Part shown: one piece after another, positions 23,427 through 35,692 of the stretch
How positions within the stretch are numbered: position 1 is the stretch's first letter
Layout of the letters: each line of letters begins with the position of its first letter
DNA from: Steinernema hermaphroditum
Lineage: Eukaryota > Nematoda > Chromadorea > Rhabditida > Steinernematidae
Length of the DNA: 64,000 nucleotides
Direction: 5' to 3'
NCBI GenBank assembly: GCA_030435675.1
Contig: CM059624.1
Location: 6,100,769-6,164,768 of the forward strand
Notes under the pieces: model-generated
What the model saw: the letters and a program-made list of their open reading frames with translations, nothing else
Told to the model about the DNA's origin: nothing
Databases searched by the model: none
Program-made: the position numbers and the translations under genes

Positions 23427-23645
23427 GCCATTACTGGAGCTCCCGAGACTTGGAATTCTTGAACGGACCGAAAGTGCCTTCATAAACAATCCCCGTGCTG
23501 TTGACTACAGCGTCGCCATGAACGTGAAAGTCGACAACGCATCAGATCCGGATGAACTTCCAGGACTGGTGCACTTCTGCGAGCATATGGTGTTCCAGGT
23601 CACCGAAAAGTACCCCGACGAAAATGAATTTACAGAACTCGTTTA
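23427..23645 (+). pseudogene. Inverted fragment of the M16 peptidase gene
   Basis: About 220 bp match the start of the M16 gene at 27330 but on the opposite strand, only about 80 bp past that gene's 3' end. NNPRAVDYSVAMNV, DPDELPGLVHFCEHMVFQ and EKYPDENEF are preserved, including the zinc motif HFCEH. Relative to the intact copy there is a 1-nt deletion just upstream of NNPRAVDY that brings a TAA into the original frame. There is also a Gly-to-Val change after the zinc motif, and the match ends at ELV followed by a stop. Only part of the first exon is present, so it cannot encode a peptidase. Confidence 0.88.
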
Positions 23646-23725
23646 TGAGTAACAGATATAATATCTCGAACTCGCCAAGTAAATTAACAGTTAGAGTAAA
23701 TTGACTGCACTACTGCCTGCATCGA

Positions 23726-26700
23726 TTACCTTTTCCGACTGGACTCGGCAAACGATTGTGCCGGTGGACGTACTTGAACGACGCCAACAGTTCTCGCTCC
23801 TCCGATTTCCTTGCTAGCCTCGGTGTCACCGTTTTTCTTCACTTTCGACTTCGGTCGGACTCTGATGCAAAGTTTCTGACGCTTAGAAGAATTTGGGTGA
23901 ATTTTTTCGTCGTAAAATGCAATGAGATCCTCCTTTGTGATCTTTTCAGGTTCAGTCGGCGTTTCGTTCAAGCCTATAAACGAAATAAATTTTCTTTCCT
24001 AAACACCACAGTTACCAAGGAAGTAGTTGAATCCACACGAAATCATATTGCATAGCATCGGTATGATTTCGATTGTTATGCTCTCACATTGTGTACGTTC
24101 ATCGTTTTGTTGTTTATCTACCAACTCTTTGGACTTCACTGGGACTTCACTGCCAGATTTACCTAAATCGCATTTAAGGTTTCCATTCTTGATAAGTTTC
24201 CAGAAGTCGGATGTCGTCTTCGGTTCGCTGCCTCGAATAAAACTCATTGCCATCTCTTTGCATTCAATGAAATCTTCCTCGCTCATGCTCCGAAGCTTCT
24301 TCTGAAACGGCCATGTTCAGAGTTACTCCAGTCAGATTGACACACCCCAAAGTTCGCCAAGAAGACCTCAATGCGTCCCTCTACGTACTCCGGATCATAG
24401 CTCCCTTGAATCACGATGCGAAGGCCTTGAATGCGTCCAGTCTTTGATGGGTATCTGAAGGTAACCGCGACATATCCCAGCTGTTCTTTCGTGTGAAATG
24501 TGTTGAAGGCGGCGCCTTTCATCGCTTTGTCCACCATGTGCAGAAGAAGGTCATCTCGGGGTGTGGAAGCTCCGGTCTTTAAGAAGATGTCCACGCAGGA
24601 TTCAGTGTGGATTGGAATCTCGTGCTTGTATGTGTAGGGGACGAATTCCGGGATCTTCAAGTGTGATTGAATTGCCTCACCGAACTGACGTGTGGAATTG
24701 CTGCCGTCCTGTATCATACGACGGAGATTCCGACTGAGTAGTTCTACTTCCTGGAGAGACTGATTACCCCAGACCTACGTCACAAAACTCACTTCTTGGC
24801 CTATCTTCCCATAGGCGAGAACCTCTACATGTAGCTCACTCCACATCTTGGGGAGAAACTTGCAAAATCTCTCGAAAGTCACGTCTCGCGAGGCCTTCAG
24901 CATCTGGTGCGGCAAGAACATCGCTTCAGTGAAGCAGGTCATGAGGTGGGTAGTCAGCTCATATGGCCGGCGCAGTTCTACATTTTTTAGTTCCCTGATC
25001 CAGTTGTCCTTCACAACATCAAACATCTGCTTCCCAGGAACATATGAAGTCAGCTTTTCGATGAAATCTGTGAAACTACTGCACAGCTTCTGGTGGTAGC
25101 TAGGTAGATGGATCTCGAATCCATCCCATTCAACTTCCGATGTTACCTGTCCATCGAGTAGTTCTCTTTCAGTTTCAGACTGAAATATTCCCATTTGACC
25201 ACAGCTGACACATCCCTGCAACTTACACTAAAGCATTCGAAAAACAATCTGGCCATGAAGTGAGCCAAAGGACCGGAGACCGCGACAGGCAGCGTCAGAA
25301 AAGCGTAGATACCAGTTCGGTCGTATCCTTGCATCCACCACACACGCGTCCGATCCGTCTTGCTAATCAAGGAAGGCACTTGCCTGAAACGTGACCTGTC
25401 TTCAAAAGAAGCCCCGTGGCATAATCTTACTGTTCACTTTCGCCCTTCTTTGCTTCGCCTCTTCTTCTTGTTCTCTTCTCAGTTAGGAAAAACGCCTCGT
25501 TCGGAGTGAGTAGAGCCTCTTCGAACCTCCGGATCTGTTCTTCGCTCAGTTTTGAGGACCTGTGCTCCACTCCGTAGTACATATCCTTCTCCAGGCCGTT
25601 CATCTCCGCGTTCGCCTTTGTCGACACGAAGAAGATCATGTTCCTCGGAGAGAATTGGTCCAAGAAATGCTCTATCAGTCCTCGCTTGAACGCTCTACGC
25701 TTGAAATTCTTGGCGACGTCTTCGAAGGGGCGTTCACTTAGGCGGCATGCGTAGCTTCCAGCATGCAAGTCTTGATACTGCTGGAGTCCTTCGACTTTCC
25801 ACTTCTTAGGTGCACTCCTCTTGAGCATCCCTATGAAATTGAGCACAAGCTCAAGCACTTCCTCGACGTGTCCGATGCCTTCCGAAGTGAGTATTACTTT
25901 GATGAAGAATTCGCCGAATCCACATTTCGATCTCGCTGCTGCCCACAGGAATTTCGCCCATCTTCGGCGTCTCAGTTCAGAGTAAAGCGATCCCTTCGTC
26001 TTCTGACGGATCAGATGGACTGATATCCATTCTTCTGAACTGTGTGTTCCAATGTGACTTACTCAAAAAATGCCCAGGTTGCGACTTCCAGAACGGCGAA
26101 AAGTCGTCGACAGCGAAATGAATCTGCAGGACGTGCTGATCCAAAATGGGGACGACGTCGACTCGGCGACCAAGTTCTTCGGGTCTCCAGAAGTGTTCTC
26201 TGTAGATTTTGGCCTCAGCGTTTGTGTTTCGGATCTTGTGGAGAGGGAGGTTAAGCACCATCTGCTCCAGTTGCTGCAGCCCTGTGTTTCCGATGACACA
26301 CAGAGACATTCTAAAAACGCTTTATGCTCTACCAGTCGAGATTTGAGGACAATTGAGTAACTCATCAATGTTAAATGGGAAAAAATCGTGTTTTTGTCTC
26401 CCCTCGCTCTTAAAGCAGTTTAACGAATCCGGGATAATGCAAAACAGCCCTATATTCTAAGACCGAGTGAAAGCCTTATGCCGTCTGTTCGGTTCCTTGG
26501 CCGTTCCTTGTAGTTGGCACCGAAACTTCAAACACCAAAACACCGAAAATCAAAATCAGATCCAACTCTGTTCGGTCAAACTGCAAAAGGACAGTCAAGG
26601 AGGTTTACCTGTTGGAAGAGTAGTGCGTCTCGAAGAATTTGAGTAACTCATCACGAATGCTGACTCCCTTGGATTTGGGAATGTTTCTCAGTGTCTCAAT

Positions 26701-27330
26701 GTTGCCCACATCGAATTTCTGCAGGTCATGTCCAGGACGGAAAAATAAATTGCGAATCCACCATAAGCGACAATTATCCGCCATGAGAATATCTTTAAAC
26801 TCAGAATCCACGGTCTGCACCTCTCTTTCGATGGCGCTTTCCGAAAAGAGAGGCGAAATGAAGAAGTGGATGAACATGTCGAGAGTTTTCTGAAAGTAGT
26901 CGTTAAAGGAGGTGCGGTAGGACTACAGTACCTTGAAGTGATTCTCGGTCACGACGAAATAATATTCTGTCGATTCGTCACTGGTGAAAGCACTTCTGGA
27001 ACCATGTTTTCCAACGAGCTCGATAAATTCATTTTCGTCGGGGTACTTTTCGGTGCCCTGGAACACCATATGCTCGCAGAAGTGCGCCAATCCTGGAAGT
27101 TCGTCCGGATCTGATGTGTAGCCGACGTTCACGTTCATGGCGGCGCTATAGTCAACAGCACGGGGATCACTTATGAGGAGCACTTTCAGTCCGTTCGAAA
27201 GTTCCAAACCTCGATAGCTCCGGTAATCACCTCCGTCCGTCTCCAAATTATCGTAACGCTTCAGAACCATGTATGCGTTAGACGGAGCTCCCCCACATGA
27301 TGCCGCTACACGTTCTTCGAGAGCGAACAT
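23726..27330 (-). CDS. Insulysin-like M16A zinc metallopeptidase
   Basis: M16A peptidases degrade small peptides such as insulin inside a two-half clamshell. Nine exons (27330-26932, 26889-26609, 26310-26063, 26019-25431, 25383-25227, 25179-24793, 24759-24346, 24301-24016, 23973-23726) sum to 1002 residues, close to the family length. The inverted zinc motif HFCEH (PGLAHFCEHMVFQGTEKYP) lies in exon 1. The third ligand region, EREVQTVDSE, is in exon 2. GHFLIHLIRQ...GSLYSELRRRRW, KKWKVEGLQQYQDL and FHTKEQLGYVAVTFRYP match the N- and C-terminal halves, and KITKEDLIAFYDEKI is the family's late helix. About 30 residues are missing after RPFEDVAKN compared with typical members. The start could also be the Met about 20 codons later. 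No signal peptide is seen. It is divergently arranged with the kinesin gene. Confidence 0.93.
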
Positions 27331-27490
27331 TTCCTTGAAAAATGCACAATCGTCACTGAGAAATGTAACTAATTAATATCCTTGAGCGATGCGGTCCCCA
27401 AATAAGGTGATGCTTTTGGGTAATACTACTTTGTGGGCGTTAAACATAACTCTACCCCAGAAGAAAACCCACAAAGGACTATATACAGGA

Positions 27491-27777
27491 TGGCGATGAA
27501 TGTACGTAGCCTCATCCCCTAGTCCTCTAACTTCCGTTCCCCAGATTCTGATGCAAGGGTGGAACAATCAGGATGTGGCCGAAACGGCGATGAAGCGGGA
27601 AAGTTTGAGTTGACCAGAGGAAAGGAGGACGGCTTTTCCAGTGAAGAACACAGGAAGGCGAAACACAGAGAAGAGGAGCTGGAGAACCAAGTGAACATGC
27701 TTAAAAGTTCGCTGATCGACTGCGAAACGCGTCTAAAGTCGAGCGAAGAGACGGTCAAGGTCAGGGACCAAAACATC
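27491..27777 (+). pseudogene. Kinesin-12 gene fragment with internal deletion
   Basis: 27491-27600 matches the exon 2 end, intron and exon 3 start of the kinesin gene (29082-29192). It then jumps to sequence matching 29708-29880, omitting about 515 bp. The intron between is retained (gcctcatcccctagtcct), so this is a DNA-level copy and not a retrocopy. The coiled-coil part (KAKHREEELENQVNMLKSSL) is still open, but there is no motor domain. It lies about 0.75 kb upstream of the kinesin start, in the same orientation. Confidence 0.9.
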
Positions 27778-28518
27778 TGGAACACGCAATACAGTAAACG
27801 AGCGTGCTGCTTCGTCTCTTTGTGCGCCTGATTGTCCTTTTTCCGTCCCACAATTTAGGTTTCCTCTATTATTCTATGTCCTACACAGTGTTTCGCGCAA
27901 CCCATTTCGAGATTAACAGTTTCTGAGCGACCTTTCTTTGGGAAGCATTCTCGTTCTTCAACGTACCCCCCCCAGCACTGAAAACGCCCCAGCACTGAAA
28001 ACCAGATCCGTAATACGGAATTCACGCATCCAAATGGCGTCCAGTACAATCGCTCTCAGTGGAAAAGGGTTTTTCAGTATTTTTCGAGAAACTTCAAGAC
28101 AAGAAAAAAGCGAAACAACACCATCCCTCTTCTGTGGTTCGTTTTCGTTTCTGTTGATGGTTGGAAGCATCTATCATTCAGCAAAAACCACGAGAATCGG
28201 TATATCTCTCTGTATAGAGGTGTTGGGCCAGCCTACAACTAAGAGTGGTCCCGTCACGAAAGCGCGCAGGCGCGCGAGAAACGGAAATTCAACTGTTTTA
28301 CTTTACTAGCAATAGGGAGCAGCGGAAATGCTTTGAATGTTGCACTTGAAAGCTGTTGTGGTGTTGGATCTCTACGGACAAGGTGGCTTCGGAAGAGAGT
28401 TCTTGTGGTCCACTTCAAATATTTCCATTTTGTGGCGTTTCTGTCCGTATTGGCTTACATTCTGGCTGATTCTCCCGGTTTCTTTACTCACGAATCTTTC
28501 TGTTTCCGGGAGTTTCCG

Positions 28519-31500
28519 ATGCCGGAACTAATCAAAGTTGCGGCACGAGTTCGCCCAGCGGACGACCCGAGGGACATTGCCGTCTCCACGGACGAGATTA
28601 TGAATCGTGTCACCGACAGTAACGGCAGAGCCTACATCTACGATGCCGTCTTCGGGATGAACATTTCACAGGTCAGTTTGTCCTGTGCCACTAGTGAACT
28701 TCTTGGCTACAGGATGCCGTTTTCTCCTCGATGGCCAAACCGATAATCGAAGCATGTGTGAACGGCTACAATGGCACCGTTTTCGTCTACGGACAGACGG
28801 GTTCCGGCAAGACCTACACGATGTTAGGTGCGGAGAACAACGCGGACAAGAGAGGACTGATTCCCCGATCCCTCGAGCACCTCTTTGGGATGCTGGAGAA
28901 GGAGAGGGAGAAGAAAGGCGCTACCTTCCAGCACTCCTGCAAATGCTCCTTCGTGGAGCTCTACAACGAAGAGCTCTACGACCTCCTAGACGAGAAATCG
29001 AACGAAAAACTGAGACTGCGCCAAAGTGATACGGTGATTGTGGAGGGAGCTGCTGAAGCGCCTGTCCTAAACTGCAACGAGGCAATGGAAGTACGTGGCC
29101 TCATCCCCTAGTCCTTTAACTCCCATTCCCCAGATTCTCATGCAAGGGTGGAAGAATCGAGAGGTCGCCGAAACGGCGATGAACCGGGAGAGTTCGCGAA
29201 GCCACGCCATCTTCATCATCTCCCTGGAGACGACGTGTGAATACAACGGGATCATCAATCGGAAGAGATCGAGGATAAATCTGGTCGATTTGGCCGGCTC
29301 CGAGCGCCAAGAGAACACGAAGGCCTCGGGCGCACGCCTCAAGGAGGCCGCCAGCATCAACAAATCCCTCTCCGTGCTGGCCAGAGTCATCGATCGCCTC
29401 TCGCAGAACGCGATCAAGAGGGAGAACGGCCACGTGCCCTATCGGGACTCCAAACTGACCCACTTGCTTTCGGACTCCCTCGGAGGAAATGCCAGAACTG
29501 CCGTCATTGTGAATGTGCACCCCAACTCCAGGTTATGAGTGCTCATCTAGCCAAGCAATGCTAAGATCTTCAGATTCCTGGCACAGACGATATCCACCCT
29601 GAAGTTCGCCGAAAACGTAAAACACATCGAGAACGTGGCCAAGGTGAACGAAGACGTGACGAGTCGAGATATCGAGGCGTGGAAGGCGGAGATTCTGCGC
29701 CTAAAGAAGGAGTTGGCCAGGGCAAAGGAGAACGGCGTTTCCAGCGAAGAACACAGGAAGGCGAAACACAGAGAAGAGGAGCTGGAGAACCAAGTGAACA
29801 TGCTTAAAAGTTCGCTGATCGACTGCGAAACGCGCCTAAAGTCAAGCGAAGAGACGGTCGAGGTCAGGGACCAAAACATCAGTTTGCTGCTGGAGCTCCA
29901 GAAGCACAGTAACCCAGATCTGCCAGATCTCTTCAAGGAGTACCAGGAGAAGTGCCTCGCCGCGCTGGAGGCGAAACGGAGCAATGGGACCCCAATAAGG
30001 AACATCGACGCTCTGACCGTTCAGGGTCTGAAGAAGGAGTTGCGCGCCGTATGGGGGGAAATGCCACCAAACGTTGCTAGAGATGCTTATTTAGGCCAGA
30101 AAAATGATCGAGAGCCTTGAGAAGGAAAACCAGGAATACAGAAGTCAGATTGAGGACGGAAATATAGCCGTAAGAGTGCTTAATGTGTGGAAGGAGAACT
30201 GCAACGACCCGCTTTAGGACTGCAGCGTTCTGTCGGAGAGACAGCGAAAAAATCGACGAAGAACGCGATACACTCCTCACGACGATAACGTCAACGCGAG
30301 GCGAAGTTTCCAGCCTGTGTTGGAACCTTTGAACGTGGACAGCCCCGATCCCCTCTTTTTGGATATCCACGAAGATGAAGGATCACCTCCAGCAAGCAAT
30401 AAGATGGAGAAGGGAAACGCCCTTGTGGAGTTGACGAGATTACAAGAAGCACTGGAGGCTAAAGAGAACGAATTCGAGGAGCTGAGGCGGAGATTTGACG
30501 AGGAAAGGTCCGCCCTGGAAGAAGCTAAGGCTGAGAGGGACACGTTTGCAGAGAAAGTGTCCAGGCTGGAAAGGGACCTGAAGACCCACGTCGAAAGCGT
30601 CGGTAGGGAACACGCCCCCTAGCCCCGCGTAGCATAGTGTTTCAGCCTCGAAAGACAACGAACTAAGCAAGAAGGAGATGCAATTCGATACCGTAATCTT
30701 TCAGTTCGAACAAAACACACATAAAAGGTCCTTTAGGAGAGATCAAAACTCATCAAAGAGTGTCAGGGCTATAGTAGTCAACTGGTACAGGTCAACGAAG
30801 AGCTAGCCACAATAAAGGAGGACATGAAAGGTGTGCTGTTTTTGTCGGTTATGTGAGGTATGGTAGATTTACAGAGAAGCTGCGAATTCTCGAAACAGAG
30901 TTGGAAGAGAAGAAGGAGGAAAATGAGTCCCTAATCCTGGAGTCCTCAAAGATGGAAGTGGACCTTGTTGAGAAGGAAAAGCAGTTGGGTAGGGAAAGAG
31001 AAACCTGAATGAAAAACATTACAGGTAAAATTTTAGGTGAAAAGAACGAAACCATTGAGAAGTTGAGGGCGGAACGTTCGGAAATTGAAAAGGTACACCA
31101 CAAGGAATCCTACATGCGTAGACGACCAATTTAGAAAATTAACAGCTACAGTAGTCAGTTGGATGCTAAAGAAAAGGAGGTGGTGGAGATGAAGAACGAG
31201 AAAGATTCGCTAGAAGACGAACTCAGAAAGAGGGATGAGGAGATGGCCAAAAAGGACGACCTTCTTAGCCAACTAAAGGAAAAGTACAGTAAGCTGAATG
31301 ATGTAGTCCCGCTTTTTTGACTAGAAAAGACCGGCGCGTTTAGGAGAAGACCAAGCTGATCAAGGAGCATGAAGAGTTCCGAAAGCAACTCGAAAGCGCC
31401 TCAAGCGATGAGTCCAGAGAGAAAGAGCTAAAAGGTGAAGATGCTTTTCTGAGCAGCGAGATTACGTTTGTTATAGAAAAGTTTGAGACTCTCGCAGCTG

Positions 31501-32627
31501 GATTCAACGCGGAACGATCTTCTCTGCTAGGCAAGATTGATGAAACGAAAGCAAAGAACGATTCACTTCAACGAGAGATCTTGAAGATGGAAAGTGATCT
31601 CAAGGAGAAGGAGGAGAAGTTGGGTAGGAAGACTGTGTTTGGCTCTGTGATGGCTTGAAATTCCAGAAGAGAAGAGCCAACTCCTGGAGAAACAGGGGAA
31701 AGAGAGAGACGAGGAGAAATCGAAACACTTGAACGAGAGCCTCGATACGAAGAACGAGGAGATCCAAGGGTTAAAGGAGGCTTTAGCCACAAAAGAGAGA
31801 GAATTCAAAGGTTGGCAGGCCGTACCACATTTTTGCAATGATGGATATTTAGAGGAAATCGAGAGTTTGACGGCTGCATTCAATGAACAAAAATCTTCGC
31901 TCGAAGCCAGGCTCGAACAGACACAAGAAAGGAGCGAAACTCAAGCAGAAGAGTGCAAGAAAATGAAAGGTGACCTGAAGGAGAGAGAAAAGGATCTCGG
32001 TAAAGATGGAAGTGTTGGGATCATTGAAAGCGTTTGATTTCTAGCTGCAACAACGAAATTGCTCGAGAAGTTGAAGAAGGAAAGTGCCGCGCTTGAAACG
32101 GTATTCAAAAGTAATACAGATTTGATTGATTTGACGAACCTTGTAGGAGAGGGCCGAGCTGATCAAGGAACGCGATGACTGCAGTGGTCACCAAAGTAGC
32201 GCGGCTGTGTCCGAGTCCAAGGAGAAGAGGTTGTACAAAACTGTAGCCAGTAAAAAGAAGCAAACAAAAACAGCCACTGCGAAGGACGAAGGAAGCTCCT
32301 CGAAGGACTTGGAGGAGATTGTCGAAGAGGAATCGAAAGACGGTAGGAGGTGGAGGTGGAAGATGGTCGAAAAAATGAGTTCTTTAGAAGCACCAGTGGA
32401 AGAGGCTTCCTCCCCCAAAGAGGCAAATCAAAGGCCAAAAAGACGGAGAGTCGTCGAAGAAGAGGCGAAGCCGAGTGGCCCAAAGGAAACGGTAGATTTA
32501 TTTTGTAGGCTAATTAGATATATTGAATGTCTAGGAAACGACGACGAAAAAGCGAAAGACGTCAGCCGCTGTGAAAGTGGGCGCGTCGGTACGGGCATCT
32601 GCGAGACTGCAAGCGAAGAAGCAATAG
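28519..32627 (+). CDS. Kinesin-12 type motor protein
   Basis: Plus-end microtubule motor; kinesin-12 members organise meiotic and mitotic spindles. The N-terminal motor begins at residue 5 (IKVAARVRPADDP). It has the P-loop GQTGSGKTYTM, switch I NRESSRSH, switch II LVDLAGSE, then RDSKLTHLLSDSLGG and VNEDV just after the motor, an arrangement like KIF15/KLP-18. First exons: 28519-28671, 28713-29090, 29134-29531, 29574-30048, 30095-30169, 30218-30602. About eight more carry a long Glu/Lys-rich coiled coil. The last exon ends with a basic tail (KKRKTSAAVKVGASVR) at the TAG 32625-32627. Introns are nearly all 42-50 nt. Exon joins in the tail were chosen by phase; not every one was checked. Compared with KIF15 the N-terminus is unusually short. 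A 5' exon is possible but not needed. Confidence 0.92.
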
Positions 32628-32629
32628 TC

Positions 32630-33895
32630 TATGATATTATGTTGACGGGTTTCATTATACGGTATCCAGTCCTTTCGTCGTCAGATACGACTTAAACGCC
32701 TGGTTGGGGACATGAGGTCTTAAAATCTGAGGAGGTCTAACGCCCAAAAATCGGGAATAACAGTACAGGCTACATTTTATGATGATATGCAGTCGTCCAC
32801 AAACAGAAAGTGATGACATAATGATTCAAGGAACAAAGGGGGAAAGAGAAAAGTGCACATTTTGGAAATTTTTGTGTCGTTTGGCGGGTTATCCGGTCTT
32901 GTGCTGAATTGCTGCTGAATTGCTTAACTTTCGGTTTCCGCTGCCGAGCATTTTTATCATTTCGTCAAGGTGGTTCTTCAAATCGCTTCTTTTGACTACA
33001 TGTTTTTTGACTCTGCTTAGCAGTCCACCTCTGCTTAGGGGTGCTTCTAGTAAAGGAGGGGTTCACTCAGCCGATGGATCAGAAAGCAAAGAGTCTGTCA
33101 CCATCGCCATGTACAACTGCACATTATTCTACTGGAACATCGCTCAAACTAAACACAGGTACATTGTGAAAGGTGATCAAACTGTACGAGGATCTTGGAA
33201 CAGCCGAGGAGCGACCTAGAAGAGGACGACTACAGCTCGCCATTATCGCAATAGAAGAATCATCAGTGAACGAAGTCGTCGAAATTCGGATCCATGCAAC
33301 GGATGGCTAAGCATGTCACTGAATCATTAAATACACATCATTTGGACCGTATGGATTTCTCTCCGGAGTATCCTGGAACAAAACACTGAAAAAGCCACAC
33401 TAAACACTCATACAAGATATCCAGAAAGTTGGGCGTAATAAATGAAAGGAGTTAAGGTCTACGTTACCGCAAAAGGTGGACCCTTAGAACTGTCTTCTAT
33501 TGTATCAGTGTTCACTCCCACTTGTGGTAATGCTTCCGAAGCAATAGAGACGCCAAGTTTTTTCCGCGGCCGGGATATTTGAAGAGGCTCCACATGGAGA
33601 GGCTACATGTCGTATCACGATCTGGCTGCAGAAACCACGACAGAGATCGAAACTCGAGACCCAGGTCTTCGAAATCTCGTCGGCAAATCGAGACGAGTCT
33701 TGAAGACACCGTAACTGTCTGCTTCGTCTGTGTCTGCACTCGCTCTGCTGAAGTCTCAGCACGATCTGCTTGCCTTCCATTTATTTGAATTGTCATTTTT
33801 GGCGTTTTCCACTCAATCCACACACCCTCATTGTGCTTTGTTTGTTGCGCTCTTCTCGATATTCGAGTGACTGTGCAACTATATTTCTCGTTTCA
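32630..33895. other. Spacer between the kinesin and SNAPC2-like genes
   Basis: No convincing exon. Frames at 32920-33219 (+) and 33512-33823 (-) are open for about 100 codons without domains. 33891-33896 is a tttcag acceptor immediately before the next gene's ATG. Confidence 0.5.
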
Positions 33896-33896
33896 G

Positions 33897-35067
33897 ATGT
33901 TCACTGAAGAAGCCTCCTCTTCTCAGTCGACGAAGAACCCCGTTCCGGTGACGTCTCGGTCCATCGAACCTGAGTCACCGGAAGAGGCTCAGTGCTTGGA
34001 GCGCCCCTCGACCGCCTCGTCGTCTCCATCAACTCCCCGCGCACCAGCGTCCACATCGCAATGGAATCTCCAGAAATTCGTCGACGAAGACTTGATCGAT
34101 AGCTCCGATGAGGACGAGAAGCCGGCGCGGCGGAGGTCAACGCGGACATCCCAGAAAGCGCAAGAGCGCACGAAGACCGATGAATGCAAACGGAATCCTC
34201 GGTGGCAACGGTTTCTGAACCGAAGCATCCAGGACTACTTGAAGACAACGAAGAAGAACGACGGCGATAGGGACTGGTCATCAGTTGAAATCGCCGATTT
34301 GGCGGAATTCATATCGAAGTTTGGGTGCGATGACAAGGCCCTGGAGAGCAATCTCTTCCAGCAGTACCTACCGAAGCGGTCGGTGGACGAAGTCAAGCGC
34401 AAGATCGTCGACTCCCATCAGCTGATGGCGAAGAGTGACGTCTCGTACCGCGAGTCCATTTTCGCGAAGTGTGATAAGCCGGAGAGTGAAGAAGAATCAA
34501 AATCATCGGAGAAGTCCAGGGACCACAAGTGGTTCTCCTGCATCAAATCTCTCCAGGCGGCGCGAGCGAATGAAGTGGGGGACGTATCAACGGAGAGCCT
34601 CAGCGCGGTTCTGAGTTGCATAGCAGAAGGAAGGGACGATATGGATTCGACGGCGAGTTCTTCGTCGTCATCTTCCACATCACATTGTACAGCTGTAGTG
34701 GACTACAGGCAGATCTACAAAGAGATGATCAAATTGGTCAAATTTAACGATTTCCGCAGGGTGAGCACGCTTCCGACGTAAGTTGTCCCAACTTTGCCAA
34801 TTCTCAGCCACCCGTTTCAGTGCTGAATCAGCAGTCCTGCTCTCTATAATCGACGAAATCGAACGTGAAGTAGACCTGAACCTCGGATACAGGATGCCTG
34901 CGTACAAGACTCTCTTCCGCGACTTAAAGCGCGGTCACTTCGAGGAGTTCGCCTTTTGTCGGCAGTTGAAGTTGGACAAAGAAGGCGCAGCACACATCAA
35001 CCTGTTTGGACTCACCGACGAGCAGAAAAGTTTGTGGCCTCCGGAGAAGAGAAGAAGAGAACCCTGA
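33897..35067 (+). CDS. SNAPC2-like protein (snRNA-activating complex subunit type)
   Basis: Two exons (33897-34777, 34821-35067) give 375 residues. The intron was placed by phase: the donor is CCGAC|gtaagt, and an earlier gtgagc breaks frame. The N-terminal about 65 residues are Ser/Pro-rich and disordered, followed by an acidic-basic patch (DSSDEDEKPARRRS). Around residues 115-165 comes a Myb/SANT-like segment, DWSSVEIADLAEFISKFG then LPKRSVDEVKRKIV, resembling the N-terminal domain of SNAPC2, which helps transcribe snRNA genes. A Ser-rich linker follows (TASSSSSSSTSH), then a helical C-terminal part ending PPEKRRREP. The SNAPC2 assignment rests on the weak W...E..L..FI..FG....LP.RS..EV pattern and could instead be another Myb-like nuclear protein. 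The ATG follows a tttcag site, so trans-splicing or a 5' UTR intron is likely. Confidence 0.7.
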
Positions 35068-35189
35068 ATTGTGATGTTTACTTGTTGACATTTTCTGTAC
35101 TTTTGCAAGGTGATAGATTGTTGTTTAGACATAGACTGCGCTTAGGAGTATGGCGTCATTTCTGTTGTTACTTGGTTGGGGACCAGTCG

Positions 35190-35583
35190 ATGTTTGAGTT
35201 GGTTGTCGTGGCGATCAGTTTGTCCGCGATCTTCGTCCCGGTGTTTTCCGTCGTTCTCTGTGCCCGCAAAGAGTCGGGTAAGCCGTTGCCACCAGGCCCG
35301 GAGCTTCCTCGCTACAAACCTGGCCACGTTCCGAACTTTGCGGTGAGTTTTTTACTGAGACTAACATCTCATCTTTGTTTTCAGGATGGACTGGATCTCG
35401 TGGAAGACGACACACTCTGCGAGGTGAAGACGGAGATCGCGTTCCCGAGCAAAGACACCGCGGTGTCGTTGGAGCCCGGGACCAAAGGTTTGGCATTTTC
35501 TGCACTGTGTCCACCCTAATCGGTTTTCTTCAGATCCACCACCCGCAAAGGGAACCGTGGCCGGGAAAAGCGACAAGAAGTAA
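35190..35583 (+). CDS. Small single-pass membrane protein, orphan
   Basis: Three exons (35190-35342, 35385-35487, 35534-35583) encode 101 residues, all phases consistent. The protein opens with a membrane segment (MFELVVVAISLSAIFVPVFS), then a Cys, and continues with a Pro-rich segment (KPLPPGPELPRYKPG), an acidic middle and a Lys-rich end (KGTVAGKSDKK). The hydrophobic start is either a signal-anchor or a signal peptide; lack of a good cleavage site favours an anchor with the tail in the cytoplasm (inference). It starts 122 bp after the SNAPC2-like gene on the same strand, close enough for an operon. It converges with the next gene. Confidence 0.68.
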
Positions 35584-35692
35584 TCAACTGGTAACATCGA
35601 TAAATTACCAATACTTCATTAAATATTCTTATGTACAAACGAGCGAAATAAGGCACTTGAGATCATAGCTATGAGCATTTTTCGAGCGAGGG

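Noticed and set aside
25977..26310. Frameshift in the M16 peptidase between GHFL and SELRRR
   Set aside because: A 43-nt intron (26062-26020) resolves it: GHFLIHLIRQ then continues to GSLYSELRRRRW, matching the family.
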